Positions 8,537 to 15,651 of a stretch of 38,707 nt of DNA are shown in pieces (the first letter of the stretch is position 1; every line of letters begins with the position of its first letter). The DNA comes from an uncultured Lachnospiraceae bacterium (GTDB taxonomy: Bacteria > Bacillota > Clostridia > Lachnospirales > Lachnospiraceae): NCBI GenBank assembly GCA_944381635.1, contig CALWLY010000027.1, positions 1-38,707 on the forward strand, written 5' to 3'. The position numbers and the translations under genes are program-made. The notes under the pieces are model-generated. The model was not told the DNA's origin, ran no database searches, and was given only the letters and a program-made list of their open reading frames with translations.

Positions 8537-8622
8537 GGAGAAGTACCCAAGTGGCTGAAGGGTCTGGCTTCGAACACCAGTAGGCTGTAACAGGCGCGAG
8601 GGTTCAAATCCCTCCTTCTCCG
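8537..8622 (+). tRNA. tRNA-Ser (anticodon CGA)
   Basis: An 86-nt class II tRNA. Acceptor arms GGAGAAG (8537-8543) and CTTCTCC (8615-8621) pair perfectly, with discriminator G at 8622. The T arm is GAGGG-TTCAAAT-CCCTC. The anticodon loop TTCGAAC gives CGA (reads UCG) with A37, as expected for serine UCN tRNAs. A long variable arm follows, characteristic of Ser/Leu/Tyr. The 3' CCA is not encoded. It is the only gene on the plus strand in this part of the window. Confidence 0.93.
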
Positions 8623-8629
8623 CTGTCTC

Positions 8630-8746
8630 AAAAATGCCTGAAAGTTCAAAACCGCAATTTTACGATTCTGTATTTTGTCATGTCAGCACCTTTTTATTGA
8701 CAAAACAGAATCTTCTAAAACAGCGGTCTGGCTTTCAGGCATTTTT
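8630..8746. repeat. 117-nt nested inverted repeat / bidirectional terminator-like hairpin
   Basis: Outer arms of 15 bp are perfect: 8630-8644 (AAAAATGCCTGAAAG) with 8732-8746. A middle 5-bp stem pairs 8651-8655 (ACCGC) with 8723-8727. The inner arms are 8664-8680 (GATTCTGT..TTTTGTCA) with 8698-8712, 15 bp with a 2-nt bulge, around a 17-nt loop. The A5 and T5 ends give a U-tract on both strands, so it could end both tRNA-Ser (+) and pflX (-) transcripts. The size and nesting are far beyond a normal terminator and also suit a MITE-like element or small structured RNA. Confidence 0.7.
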
Positions 8747-8834
8747 CTTTTGATGCAAAATCCAAAACAAAATCCCAAAGTATCTCAGGAGCAAATGGGT
8801 TTGACTAAACCTCGTGAGACTGTAAATCCAACGA

Positions 8835-9782
8835 TCATACTCCTTCTCCGTCAAAAGCCGGAATGAAGCTTTCCCTGGCGGTTTCTCCTTCCTGGATAAA
8901 GGCATTTTCCACGCCAAGTTCTATGGCATAGTCCAGAATCTCTTCGTATTCTTCCTCCGTGATCTTCCGGTTTAATTCTTTAAAGTCCTCAAATTCTCTG
9001 ATGGGAGTGTACTGATTCATAATGCTCATATAAATGTCGTTTCCGTAAGTCTCATACAGATAGCGAATGACACTTTTGGAATTATCTAAAGCTTCCGGCA
9101 ATACCAGGTGTCTTACGATCACTCCTTTTTTTATCAGATACTGCTCTGAAATATCCAAAGAGCTGTCCTTGCACTTTTTCCCCTCTTCCGGCACAAAGAC
9201 CGGTTTCCCCACTTGGCGGACCATCTCTTTAATTACAAGAGACGCCGTTTCAAAATAGTCCGGTGCATGGGAATAGCGCGCCGCCAGCTTGTTATCGGCA
9301 TACTTTAAATCCGGAAGGTAAACATCTACCAGCCCGTCTAACATGCGTATCGTCTCTGTTTTCTCATAAGCGGAAGTATTATAAACCACAGGAAGGCGCA
9401 GTCCTTGTTTTTTGGCCTTCACAAGTGCCTGCACAATCTGCACCACAAAGTGTGTGGGCGTGACAAGATTGATATTATTGGCTTTCTTTTCCTGAAGCTG
9501 CAGAAAAATTTCCGCAAGTCTGTCAACGCTTATATCTTTTCCAGCTTTGCCCAATGCAATATCTCTGTTCTGACAGTAAATGCACCGCAGAGGACATCCC
9601 GAAAAAAAGACTGTTCCCGAGCCTTTTTCTCCGGAAATACAAGGCTCCTCCCAAAAATGCAAAGCCGCCCTGGCAACTTTCACCTGAGTTGTCTGGCCGC
9701 AGTATCCATATTTCCCATGGTTCCTGTCAACTGCACATTCTCTCGGACAAAGCCGACAGGAAGATAACCATTCTTCTTTCAT
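8835..9782 (-). CDS. PflX-like radical SAM protein (pyruvate formate-lyase activase homologue)
   Basis: A 315-residue radical SAM protein of the PflX/COG1313 type. The radical SAM cluster is C-x3-C-x2-C at Cys63, Cys67 and Cys70 (SGCPLRCIYCQN). An N-terminal cysteine set (Cys9, Cys12, Cys16, Cys28; CRLCPRECAVDRN) may hold another metal site. Downstream strands include LRLPVVYNTSAYEKTE and DVYLPDLKY, typical of the family TIM barrel. Homologues resemble glycyl-radical activases but the true substrate is unknown; no glycyl radical enzyme is encoded here. The ATG is preceded by CGGAGGAAAAG. It sits between the SRP RNA and tRNA-Ser, inside the otherwise conserved tadA-SRP-dnaX neighbourhood. Confidence 0.85.
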   Translation of the reverse strand: MKEEWLSSCRLCPRECAVDRNHGKYGYCGQTTQVKVARAALHFWEEPCISGEKGSGTVFFSGCPLRCIYCQNRDIALGKAGKDISVDRLAEIFLQLQEKKANNINLVTPTHFVVQIVQALVKAKKQGLRLPVVYNTSAYEKTETIRMLDGLVDVYLPDLKYADNKLAARYSHAPDYFETASLVIKEMVRQVGKPVFVPEEGKKCKDSSLDISEQYLIKKGVIVRHLVLPEALDNSKSVIRYLYETYGNDIYMSIMNQYTPIREFEDFKELNRKITEEEYEEILDYAIELGVENAFIQEGETARESFIPAFDGEGV

Positions 9783-9897
9783 CTTTTCCTCCGCTCACAT
9801 GCGGCTGCCGCCTGCAGTTTTCCCTTTTTATATAAAAAACAGCATCGGAGCTTTTCTTTTCGAAAATCGTCCCATGCCTTCTTTTACTTTATTTTTT

Positions 9898-10160
9898 ACC
9901 GTGCGGCCTGCGTCGAACACCGTCCATACACGTTACCTTTACAGTTAACTCCGCCAGGCACCCTCACGGCACATGAAAAATCCTGCTTAGTGCTGCTTTG
10001 TTCCCAACCTGACACGGTTCACAGGCATCCATTGCGTGAGACCCAAACTTCAACGCCACTTATAAAGGGCAGCTATACAGATTAAAGCCCTCGGCAGGCC
10101 ATCACCCCTGCTATAGCGGATTGCAGGTACAGGGTACCGCTGACACCCCGGCTGCACGGT
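9898..10160 (-). ncRNA. ffs: Signal recognition particle RNA, large (Alu-containing) type
   Basis: About 263 nt. The termini pair (5' ACCGTGCAGC with 3' GGCCGCACGGT). The Alu part includes GCGGTACCCTGTACCTGCAATCCGC followed by TATAGCAGGGGTGA, characteristic of Bacillus/Clostridia SRP RNA. The S-domain apical helix is at about 9990-10013: GTCAGG, a TTG/CAA stem capped by a GGAA tetraloop, then AGCAGCAC, the Ffh (SRP54) binding internal loop. It targets nascent membrane and secretory proteins with Ffh. It lies just downstream of tadA, as in Bacillus subtilis. No clear U-tract follows the 3' stem, so the end may be processed. Confidence 0.95.
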
Positions 10161-10166
10161 AGGTTC

Positions 10167-10195
10167 AGTATACTTGCTTTTTTTGTATTTGTCAA
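10167..10195 (-). promoter_or_regulatory. Strong SRP RNA promoter overlapping the end of tadA
   Basis: Perfect TTGACA (10190-10195), 17-bp spacer and TATACT (10167-10172), with the SRP RNA 5' end 7 nt downstream. The TGA stop of tadA (10192-10194) lies inside the -35 box, so the promoter is built into the last codons of tadA. Confidence 0.88.
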
Positions 10196-10878
10196 TCATC
10201 AGACTTCTGGTTTTTCTGTTCCGTCTTCTCTGTTTTCAGGCGCCGTCTCAGACTTTTGAAAAAATCCCTGAGCATCTGGCTGCATTCTTCCTCCAGCACT
10301 CCCTTTACTACTTTTACCTGATGATTAAACGCCGGTTCCTCCAGCATATTATAAATAGACCCCGCACAGCCCGCCTTTGGATTCATAGCTGCCATGACCA
10401 CTTCCGACACTCTTGCCTGCACAATGGCCCCGGCGCACATCTGGCAGGGTTCCAATGTCACATACAGCGTACATCCCTCCAGCCTCCAATCATTCAGCTT
10501 TTTGCTGGCTTTGCGGATCGCCGTAATTTCTGCATGAGATAAAGTGCTTTTATCGGTGTTTCTGCGATTGTAACCTCTTCCGATCACTTTCCCGTCTTTT
10601 ACAATCACGCAGCCGATGGGAACCTCGCCAAGCATTGCGGCCTTTTGCGCCAGCTTAATGGCCTGTCTCATATATTTCTCATGCTGTTTTTGTTTTTCTC
10701 TTTCCTCCTTCTCCTTTTTTTCCTGCTCTTTCATCGCCTTCAATTCCTTTTCTCTTCTGCGGCGGAGAGCTTTCTCCAGCTTAAATTTTTCCTGCATCAT
10801 GCGCCGGCGGCGTTTTTCCTCTTCTTTTGAGTCCTCCTTTTTTTCCTTTTCCTCTGTATATTTTTCCGCTTCCGTCAT
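10192..10878 (-). CDS. tadA: tRNA adenosine(34) deaminase with a charged N-terminal extension
   Basis: Deaminates A34 to inosine in tRNA-Arg(ACG), widening codon reading. The deaminase core starts at about residue 68 (KYMRQAIKLAQKAA). It carries the zinc/catalytic HAE motif (His115, Glu117) and PCQMC (Cys145, Cys148), with the NDWRLEGCTLYVTLEP and GCAGSIYNML signatures. The total of 228 residues exceeds the usual 150-170 because residues 1-67 are a continuous Lys/Glu/Arg-rich helix or coiled coil, and the last about 20 residues are also basic and polar. The extended start is supported by a strong AAGGGGAAGGAAAC ribosome site; an internal start near Met70 lacks an obvious site. It is upstream of the SRP RNA, the ancestral order. 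Confidence 0.94.
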   Translation of the reverse strand: MTEAEKYTEEKEKKEDSKEEEKRRRRMMQEKFKLEKALRRRREKELKAMKEQEKKEKEEREKQKQHEKYMRQAIKLAQKAAMLGEVPIGCVIVKDGKVIGRGYNRRNTDKSTLSHAEITAIRKASKKLNDWRLEGCTLYVTLEPCQMCAGAIVQARVSEVVMAAMNPKAGCAGSIYNMLEEPAFNHQVKVVKGVLEEECSQMLRDFFKSLRRRLKTEKTEQKNQKSDD

Positions 10879-11191
10879 AGTTTCCTTCCCCTTCTATCTT
10901 ATGTTGTGCTTATCCGAAATTTGGCCGAACCAGAATATTCTGTCCCCTGCTTTCTTTTCCTTTCGCCGCTGATCCGCATTAGGTCACAAACGAACATAAT
11001 TTTCTGCAGGCAATGTGCCCGGATTGCTTGCACCATTTTCTTAAAAGTCCTATAATCATCTGTAATCGGCAGTATTGCAATAAAAATGTGTGCGTGAGTA
11101 CGCACATTCGTTTTCTTTATAAATCTGCAGCAATAGTACCGAATCTTTCGTTTTGAAAACTTTACTAAATTTTAACAGGTAGGAATAAATT
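10879..11191. other. Divergent intergenic region between tadA and nrdG2
   Basis: 313 nt holding the outward promoters of tadA and the nrdG2-like gene. A small inverted repeat lies at about 11086-11110 (AATGTGTGCGT and ACGCACATT around GAGT, two bulged bases), a possible operator or terminator. A 68-codon open frame on the minus strand shows no homology I recognise and has cysteine/histidine-rich random composition; I do not call it. Confidence 0.45.
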
Positions 11192-11887
11192 ATGCAAATA
11201 CTTGGCTTTCAGAAAACAACCTTATTGGATTATCCCGGAAAAGTAGCTGCCACAATCTTTACCGGCGGCTGCAACTTCCGCTGTCCTTTCTGTCAAAACG
11301 GCGATCTGGTTTTAAGGCCCGATTGTGTCCCTCCCATTTCGGAAGAGGAAATTTTATCTGTTTTAAAAAAGCGCAGAGGAATTTTAACCGGCGTCTGTAT
11401 CACCGGGGGAGAACCCACTCTGCAGGCTGACCTTCCGGACTTTATTTCACGCGTCCGCGCTCTTGGATACAGCGTAAAGCTGGATACCAACGGCTATCGT
11501 CCGGATGTTCTTGCAGAGCTTATTTCATCCGGCCTTCTTTCCATGATTGCCATGGATATCAAGACTTCTCTCAGGCATTACCCTCTTGTTGCCGGCTCCG
11601 AGTCTATGGATGTTTCCAACATTGAAAAATCGGCCTTTCTGATCCGAAACAGCAAAATTCCTTACGAATTTCGCACCACTGTTGTAAAAGAACTGCATTG
11701 CCTTCAGGATTTTGAGGAAATCGGTCAGTGGATTTCAGGCGCAGAGTCCTTTTTTCTACAGTCTTTTGAAGACAGTGACGGCGTCATCTGCCCAGGCTAT
11801 CACTCCTGCTCAAAGGAGGAACTTACCTCCTATCTGTCCACTGTAAAAAAATACATTCCAAACGCTGCACTTCGAGGTGTGGACTAA
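11192..11887 (+). CDS. Anaerobic ribonucleotide reductase activating protein, NrdG2 type (radical SAM)
   Basis: A 231-residue radical SAM activase. The cluster motif is Cys27-x3-Cys31-x2-Cys34 in GCNFRCPFCQN. It is preceded by the family-typical opening LGFQKTTLLDYPGKVAATIF, followed by the SAM-binding VCITGGEPTLQ and KLDTNGYRPD, and closed by the C-terminal ALRGVD. NrdG2-type enzymes are predicted to generate the glycyl radical on class III ribonucleotide reductase NrdD. NrdD is not in this window, so the partner is inferred. The ATG follows AGGTAGGAATAAATT. The gene is convergent with the DUF6128 gene. Confidence 0.88.
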   Translation: MQILGFQKTTLLDYPGKVAATIFTGGCNFRCPFCQNGDLVLRPDCVPPISEEEILSVLKKRRGILTGVCITGGEPTLQADLPDFISRVRALGYSVKLDTNGYRPDVLAELISSGLLSMIAMDIKTSLRHYPLVAGSESMDVSNIEKSAFLIRNSKIPYEFRTTVVKELHCLQDFEEIGQWISGAESFFLQSFEDSDGVICPGYHSCSKEELTSYLSTVKKYIPNAALRGVD

Positions 11888-11916
11888 CAGAGCGCAAACC
11901 TCCGTTTTTCTCCATC

Positions 11917-11951
11917 CTCACGAAAAGTCAATTAACTTTTCATTTTTCGTA
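11917..11951. terminator. Hairpin between convergent nrdG2 and DUF6128 genes
   Basis: GAAAAGT pairs with ACTTTTC around CAATTA; an outer ACGAAAA/TTTTCGT pairing extends it. It lies 30 nt past the nrdG2 stop and 25 nt from the DUF6128 stop. T-rich and A-rich flanks suit bidirectional termination. Confidence 0.5.
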
Positions 11952-11974
11952 AAAAGAAGAAACGTTTCATACTC

Positions 11975-12931
11975 TTAAATTTCCACTTTTTTCATATAAT
12001 ACCCGAAATCTCCGGACTGTGAGGGAGTTTTTTCTCCCTCAAAAGCTTCAAACCCAAACATCTGTGCCACCATACACTCCCTCGTATAATAATTTCCGGG
12101 AACACCAAGATAATAGCAGGGCCCTTCCTTTTCTTCATATCTTCCCAAAATAATATGGCGATAATTGTAATATCCATGGAGAAGGAAACTGTTATGCACC
12201 ATATTCTGGTATTCTTTTCGCATAATCACAAAATCTTTTGGGGCGATCGACAAAAACATCCTTTCATCCCCAAAGGGATGGATGGAAGGGTACATCTGCT
12301 TTAACTGCTCCCACTTGTCTGCCATGCAAAGAGTTTCGGGTATCTCTTCCCGTTCCGATTTTTGGTTTTGTATCGCTTCACCTCTTTCTTTTTCCCCAAA
12401 AGACTCTGCCGCCTCTAAAGCAGGCGCCTCTTTCTCTTCTTTTCTTTGATCCAAAACACTTATCTCCCGGAATTTTTCCTCCTTTTTTTCTTGATTTTTT
12501 TGGTTCTGTGAATTTTTTTCCTCCTGAAAGCTTTCATCAAAAAGGCTGTCCTCTTTCACCGCCTGTTCCGTCTCCTGCCCGTTTTCCTCATCCTCTCTGG
12601 GCATTTTCCACATAGTTCTTACTTCTCTCCCCTCCGGCAGCCTGATAAAAATTCCGCACACACTTCTGTAATCTCGTCCGGACACATTACGCTCCGGAAA
12701 TTTAAGGCAGCGTTCACCGCCTCCCTCCCGTATTCCGACACTTCCGATTGCCTGTCCTCTTTCATCGCAGATTTCTGCCAGTCCGTCGTTTTTATGCCCG
12801 ATTCCTCTTATCTTCAGATAGAAAACACATTCTTTCTCATCCGCCTCTATCCTGATAAATCCGGCATTTTTTATTTTTACTCCGTGTTCCACATAATCCA
12901 GATAAGAAATTTTTTTCTCATAATACGCCAA
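11975..12931 (-). CDS. DUF6128-type protein of unknown function, TTG start
   Basis: About 318 residues. The N-terminal part (LAYYEKKISYLDYVEHGVK... through GRDYRSVCGIFIRLPEG, about 1-115) is a compact beta-rich domain. Residues about 120-215 are Glu/Lys/Gln-rich and disordered. The C-terminal part (MADKWEQLKQMYPSIHPF... GYYMKKVEI) carries aromatic, conserved-looking segments (HGYYNYRHIILGRYE; CYYLGVPGNYY). I recognise it as a Lachnospiraceae family annotated DUF6128, with no known activity. The start is TTG at 12931: an AAAGGAGG site lies 8 nt upstream, whereas the ATG-initiated frame (13027) would run through a terminator hairpin. Confidence 0.7.
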   Translation of the reverse strand: MAYYEKKISYLDYVEHGVKIKNAGFIRIEADEKECVFYLKIRGIGHKNDGLAEICDERGQAIGSVGIREGGGERCLKFPERNVSGRDYRSVCGIFIRLPEGREVRTMWKMPREDEENGQETEQAVKEDSLFDESFQEEKNSQNQKNQEKKEEKFREISVLDQRKEEKEAPALEAAESFGEKERGEAIQNQKSEREEIPETLCMADKWEQLKQMYPSIHPFGDERMFLSIAPKDFVIMRKEYQNMVHNSFLLHGYYNYRHIILGRYEEKEGPCYYLGVPGNYYTRECMVAQMFGFEAFEGEKTPSQSGDFGYYMKKVEI

Positions 12932-12990
12932 TTTCCACTCCTCCTTTTTCGATTCAGAACTTTCTAATAGATTTCTATGTGAGAACACAC

Positions 12991-13022
12991 AAAAAAAGAC
13001 ATGGTTCTCTTCCATGTCTTTT
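12991..13022 (-). terminator. Terminator after the CdaR-like regulator
   Basis: AAAGACATGG (to 13004) pairs with CCATGTCTTT (from 13012) around a 7-nt loop. On the minus strand it ends in a run of seven Ts, about 50 nt after the regulator stop codon. Confidence 0.85.
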
Positions 13023-13070
13023 CTCATTTTCCTCCCCTACAGGAGAATTTTCGTCAGTTTTCTTATCGGT

Positions 13071-14156
13071 TTAGTACTGGATACTGTTCAGGTATTTCAT
13101 ATAATTTACGACCATAAGTGCAATCTTAAAGGTCAGAGCATCATCAAAGGTTCTCAGGTCAAGACCTGTTGTCTTCTGAATTTTTTCAATACGGTACACC
13201 AGTGTATTTCTGTGAATAAACAGCTGTCTGGATGTCTCAGAAACATTCAGATTGTTTTCAAAGAATTTATTAATCGTTGTCAAAGTCTCATCGTCGATAT
13301 CATAGGGTACATTGTCGCCGAAAATTTCCTGCACAAAAATACGGCACAAGTTTACCGGAAGCTGATAAATCAGACGTCCGATTCCCAGTGTGGCATAGGC
13401 GATGACATTTTTCTCTGCATAAAAAATCTTTCCTACATCCAAAGCCATCATTGCCTCTTTGTATGATTTGGATACTTCCCTCAAATCCTTTACCACAGTA
13501 CCATAAGCCACGCGTACGTTCATCATGGCTTCGCTGTTCATCATATCTACAATCATTTCCGCTGTACGCTCCAGCACATCCGGATCATCTTTTTCCAGGG
13601 ACTTGATCAGAATAATATTTTTCTCATCTACCGCTGTAATATAATCTCCGTTCTGACTGGAAAACAGGCTTCTCAACATTTCCATTGCGCTGTTGTCTTT
13701 TTCCAGTTTTGTCTCGATCAGGTAGACAATTCTCATCCCTTCCACTTCAATATGAAGCTTCTGAGCACGGTTATAAATATCTACAAGAAGCAGGTTATCC
13801 AGAATCAGATTCTGGAAAAAGTTATTGCGGTCAAATCTTTCTTTATAGGCAATAATCAAATTCTGTATCTGGCTGACTGCAATCTTTCCTACCATATATA
13901 CATCATCGCTGGGTCCGCGGGCAATCAGAACATAGGCAACCTCTCCTTCATCCAGAATCTTCAGCAGATGATAACCGCTGACAATCTGGCTGTCTGCGGG
14001 TGAAGATGCAAAGTTTTCAATAATCTCTCTGGAAATAGTCAGTTCTTCCGCAGTTGCTGCAACCTTTAACCCATCCAAATCAAACACATAAAGGTCCACT
14101 TTGGTAATCGCGCGTAATTCATCTATGCTGGTCTGGATTATCTGATTTGAAATCAT
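13071..14156 (-). CDS. CdaR/PucR-type transcriptional regulator
   Basis: About 361 residues. The N-terminal sugar-diacid-recognition-like domain (about 1-130: IIQTSIDELRAITKVDLYVFDLDG...) includes VSGYHLLKILDEGEVAYVLIARG. The middle GGDEF-like/CdaR segment (about 150-280) contains RVAYGTVVKDLREVSKSYKEAMMAL. The C-terminal PucR-type helix-turn-helix is LTTINKFFENNLNVSETSRQLFIHRNTLVYRIEKI. Proteins of this class activate carbohydrate or purine use genes; the ligand here is unknown. I use the ATG at 14156, because the longer frame adds an improbable Cys/Phe-rich leader. It follows the sugar-ABC ATPase gene on the same strand, so the two may be co-regulated. Confidence 0.83.
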   Translation of the reverse strand: MISNQIIQTSIDELRAITKVDLYVFDLDGLKVAATAEELTISREIIENFASSPADSQIVSGYHLLKILDEGEVAYVLIARGPSDDVYMVGKIAVSQIQNLIIAYKERFDRNNFFQNLILDNLLLVDIYNRAQKLHIEVEGMRIVYLIETKLEKDNSAMEMLRSLFSSQNGDYITAVDEKNIILIKSLEKDDPDVLERTAEMIVDMMNSEAMMNVRVAYGTVVKDLREVSKSYKEAMMALDVGKIFYAEKNVIAYATLGIGRLIYQLPVNLCRIFVQEIFGDNVPYDIDDETLTTINKFFENNLNVSETSRQLFIHRNTLVYRIEKIQKTTGLDLRTFDDALTFKIALMVVNYMKYLNSIQY

Positions 14157-14278
14157 CTCTTTTCCCGTCCTTTCTGTTGTTAGCACTGATACAGCAGGGC
14201 AGACTGCGCTCTGTATCCACGTTATTTTTATAATAAAGCAAAAAAAACACTGTGGCAAGCCCTTCTTTTCAGATGATA

Positions 14279-14305
14279 AGAGCCGGTACTGAAAGTACCG
14301 GCTCT
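14279..14305. terminator. Perfect 11-bp hairpin after the MsmK-like gene
   Basis: AGAGCCGGTAC (14279-14289) pairs perfectly with GTACCGGCTCT (14295-14305) around TGAAA. It lies 13 nt past the ATPase stop. Neither side has a full U-run, so it may be a weak terminator or a transcript-stabilising hairpin between the ATPase and the regulator. Confidence 0.6.
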
Positions 14306-14317
14306 GTTATGTTCTTA

Positions 14318-15427
14318 TTAGTTTGTGATAACCTGTTCTGTTTCTTTGTCGAATACGTGAATCTTTTCAACATCGAATGCGAATCTAACAACATCGCCAG
14401 GTCTTGCTGTTGTACGGGAATCAACTCTTGCTGTGATCGGGAACTCAGCCAGATCAAAGTATAAGTAAACTTCAGCACCAAGCAGCTCGTATACTTTGAT
14501 AGTAGATTCAAAAGTACATTTAGCTGTTTCGATGAACATTTCGGAATCATATACATCTTCCGGACGAATACCCATAACAACTGTCTTTCCAGCATAGCCG
14601 CCTTCGATAAGTTTTTTAGCTTTTGCAGGAGGAAGCGGGATTTCTTTTCCGCCAACTTTTAATGCTGCTTCGTTGCCTTTTACAACAACTTCTGCATCCA
14701 GGAAGTTCATCTGAGGAGATCCCATGAATCCTGCTACGAACAGGTTCTGCGGTTTTTCATACAGATTCTGAGGAGTATCTACCTGCTGGATAACACCGTC
14801 TTTCATAACTACGATTCTGGTTCCCAGTGTCATAGCTTCTGTCTGGTCATGTGTTACGTAGATGATGGTAGTACCTAATCTCTGATGTAATTTAGCGATC
14901 TCGATACGCATCTGTACACGAAGTTTAGCATCCAGGTTGGACAGAGGTTCGTCCATCAGGAATACTTTAGGGTTACGAACGATAGCACGTCCCATAGCAA
15001 CACGCTGTCTCTGACCACCGGAAAGAGCTTTCGGTTTACGATCCAGCAACTGTGTCAGATCCAGAATCTTAGCTGCTTCTTTAACCATTTTATCGATTTC
15101 ATCTTTCGGAACTTTTCTTAATTTCAGACCGAAAGCCATGTTGTCATATACAGACATATGAGGATACAGAGCGTAGTTCTGGAATACCATCGCGATATCT
15201 CTGTCTTTAGGTTCTACATCGTTTACGACTCTGTCGCCGATTTTCAGTTCGCCGGCGGAAATGTCTTCCAGACCTGCGATCATACGCAGTGTTGTGGATT
15301 TACCACATCCTGAAGGTCCTACGAAAATGATGAATTCTTTATCTGCAATCTCCAGGTTGAAGTCTTTAACAGCTTCAAAACCGTTGGGGTAAACTTTACA
15401 GATGTTTTTCATTGATAAACTTGCCAT
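14318..15427 (-). CDS. Carbohydrate ABC transporter ATPase, MsmK/UgpC family
   Basis: A 369-residue ATPase energising sugar importers at the inner face of the membrane. Walker A is GPSGCGKST (37-45), the Q-loop is in MVFQNYALYPHM, the ABC signature LSGGQ is at 135-139, Walker B is at Asp159-Glu160, and the H-loop is THDQTEAMTLG. A C-terminal TOBE/OB regulatory domain begins near residue 240 (MGSPQMNFLDAEVV; GIRPEDVY). No permease or binding protein is adjacent, which fits shared ATPases (MsmK/MsmX) serving several importers. The codon set is uniform and restricted, as expected of high expression. Promoter at 15484-15512; ribosome site AGGGAGGCAAC. Confidence 0.93.
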   Translation of the reverse strand: MASLSMKNICKVYPNGFEAVKDFNLEIADKEFIIFVGPSGCGKSTTLRMIAGLEDISAGELKIGDRVVNDVEPKDRDIAMVFQNYALYPHMSVYDNMAFGLKLRKVPKDEIDKMVKEAAKILDLTQLLDRKPKALSGGQRQRVAMGRAIVRNPKVFLMDEPLSNLDAKLRVQMRIEIAKLHQRLGTTIIYVTHDQTEAMTLGTRIVVMKDGVIQQVDTPQNLYEKPQNLFVAGFMGSPQMNFLDAEVVVKGNEAALKVGGKEIPLPPAKAKKLIEGGYAGKTVVMGIRPEDVYDSEMFIETAKCTFESTIKVYELLGAEVYLYFDLAEFPITARVDSRTTARPGDVVRFAFDVEKIHVFDKETEQVITN

Positions 15428-15483
15428 GTTTGTTGCCTCCCTAGAAAATTTTTGATACGCTATTCACGTTTAAGCCTAAAGAT

Positions 15484-15512
15484 AGTATACCCGAGACTTT
15501 CTTTTTTGACCA
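15484..15512 (-). promoter_or_regulatory. Predicted promoter of the MsmK-like gene
   Basis: TGGTCA (15507-15512), 17-bp spacer, TATACT (15484-15489) on the minus strand, about 60 nt before the ATG. Confidence 0.6.
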
Positions 15513-15651
15513 TGCCACAATTTCACAAAGATTTCCGGCATGGTTGTAAACTTTGCTTAGAAGAAAAAAGTTTTCCACATCCCCATGACATTTTTACCAA
15601 ATCCGTTATTTTTTTCTTAGGCAAAATTACCACAGGTTAAAGTTTCTTTTT

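Noticed and set aside
10899-11105. 68-codon minus-strand frame between tadA and nrdG2
   Set aside because: No ribosome site, no recognised similarity, and it covers the divergent promoter region and an inverted repeat.
14269-14655. 128-codon frame inside the MsmK-like gene on the same strand
   Set aside because: A shadow of the highly biased codon use of the ATPase gene; its protein is low in conserved-looking motifs.
15460-15480. TGAATAGCGTATCA as a CcpA (cre) site upstream of the MsmK-like gene
   Set aside because: Half-sites fit but the central CG of the cre consensus is absent, with at least four mismatches.
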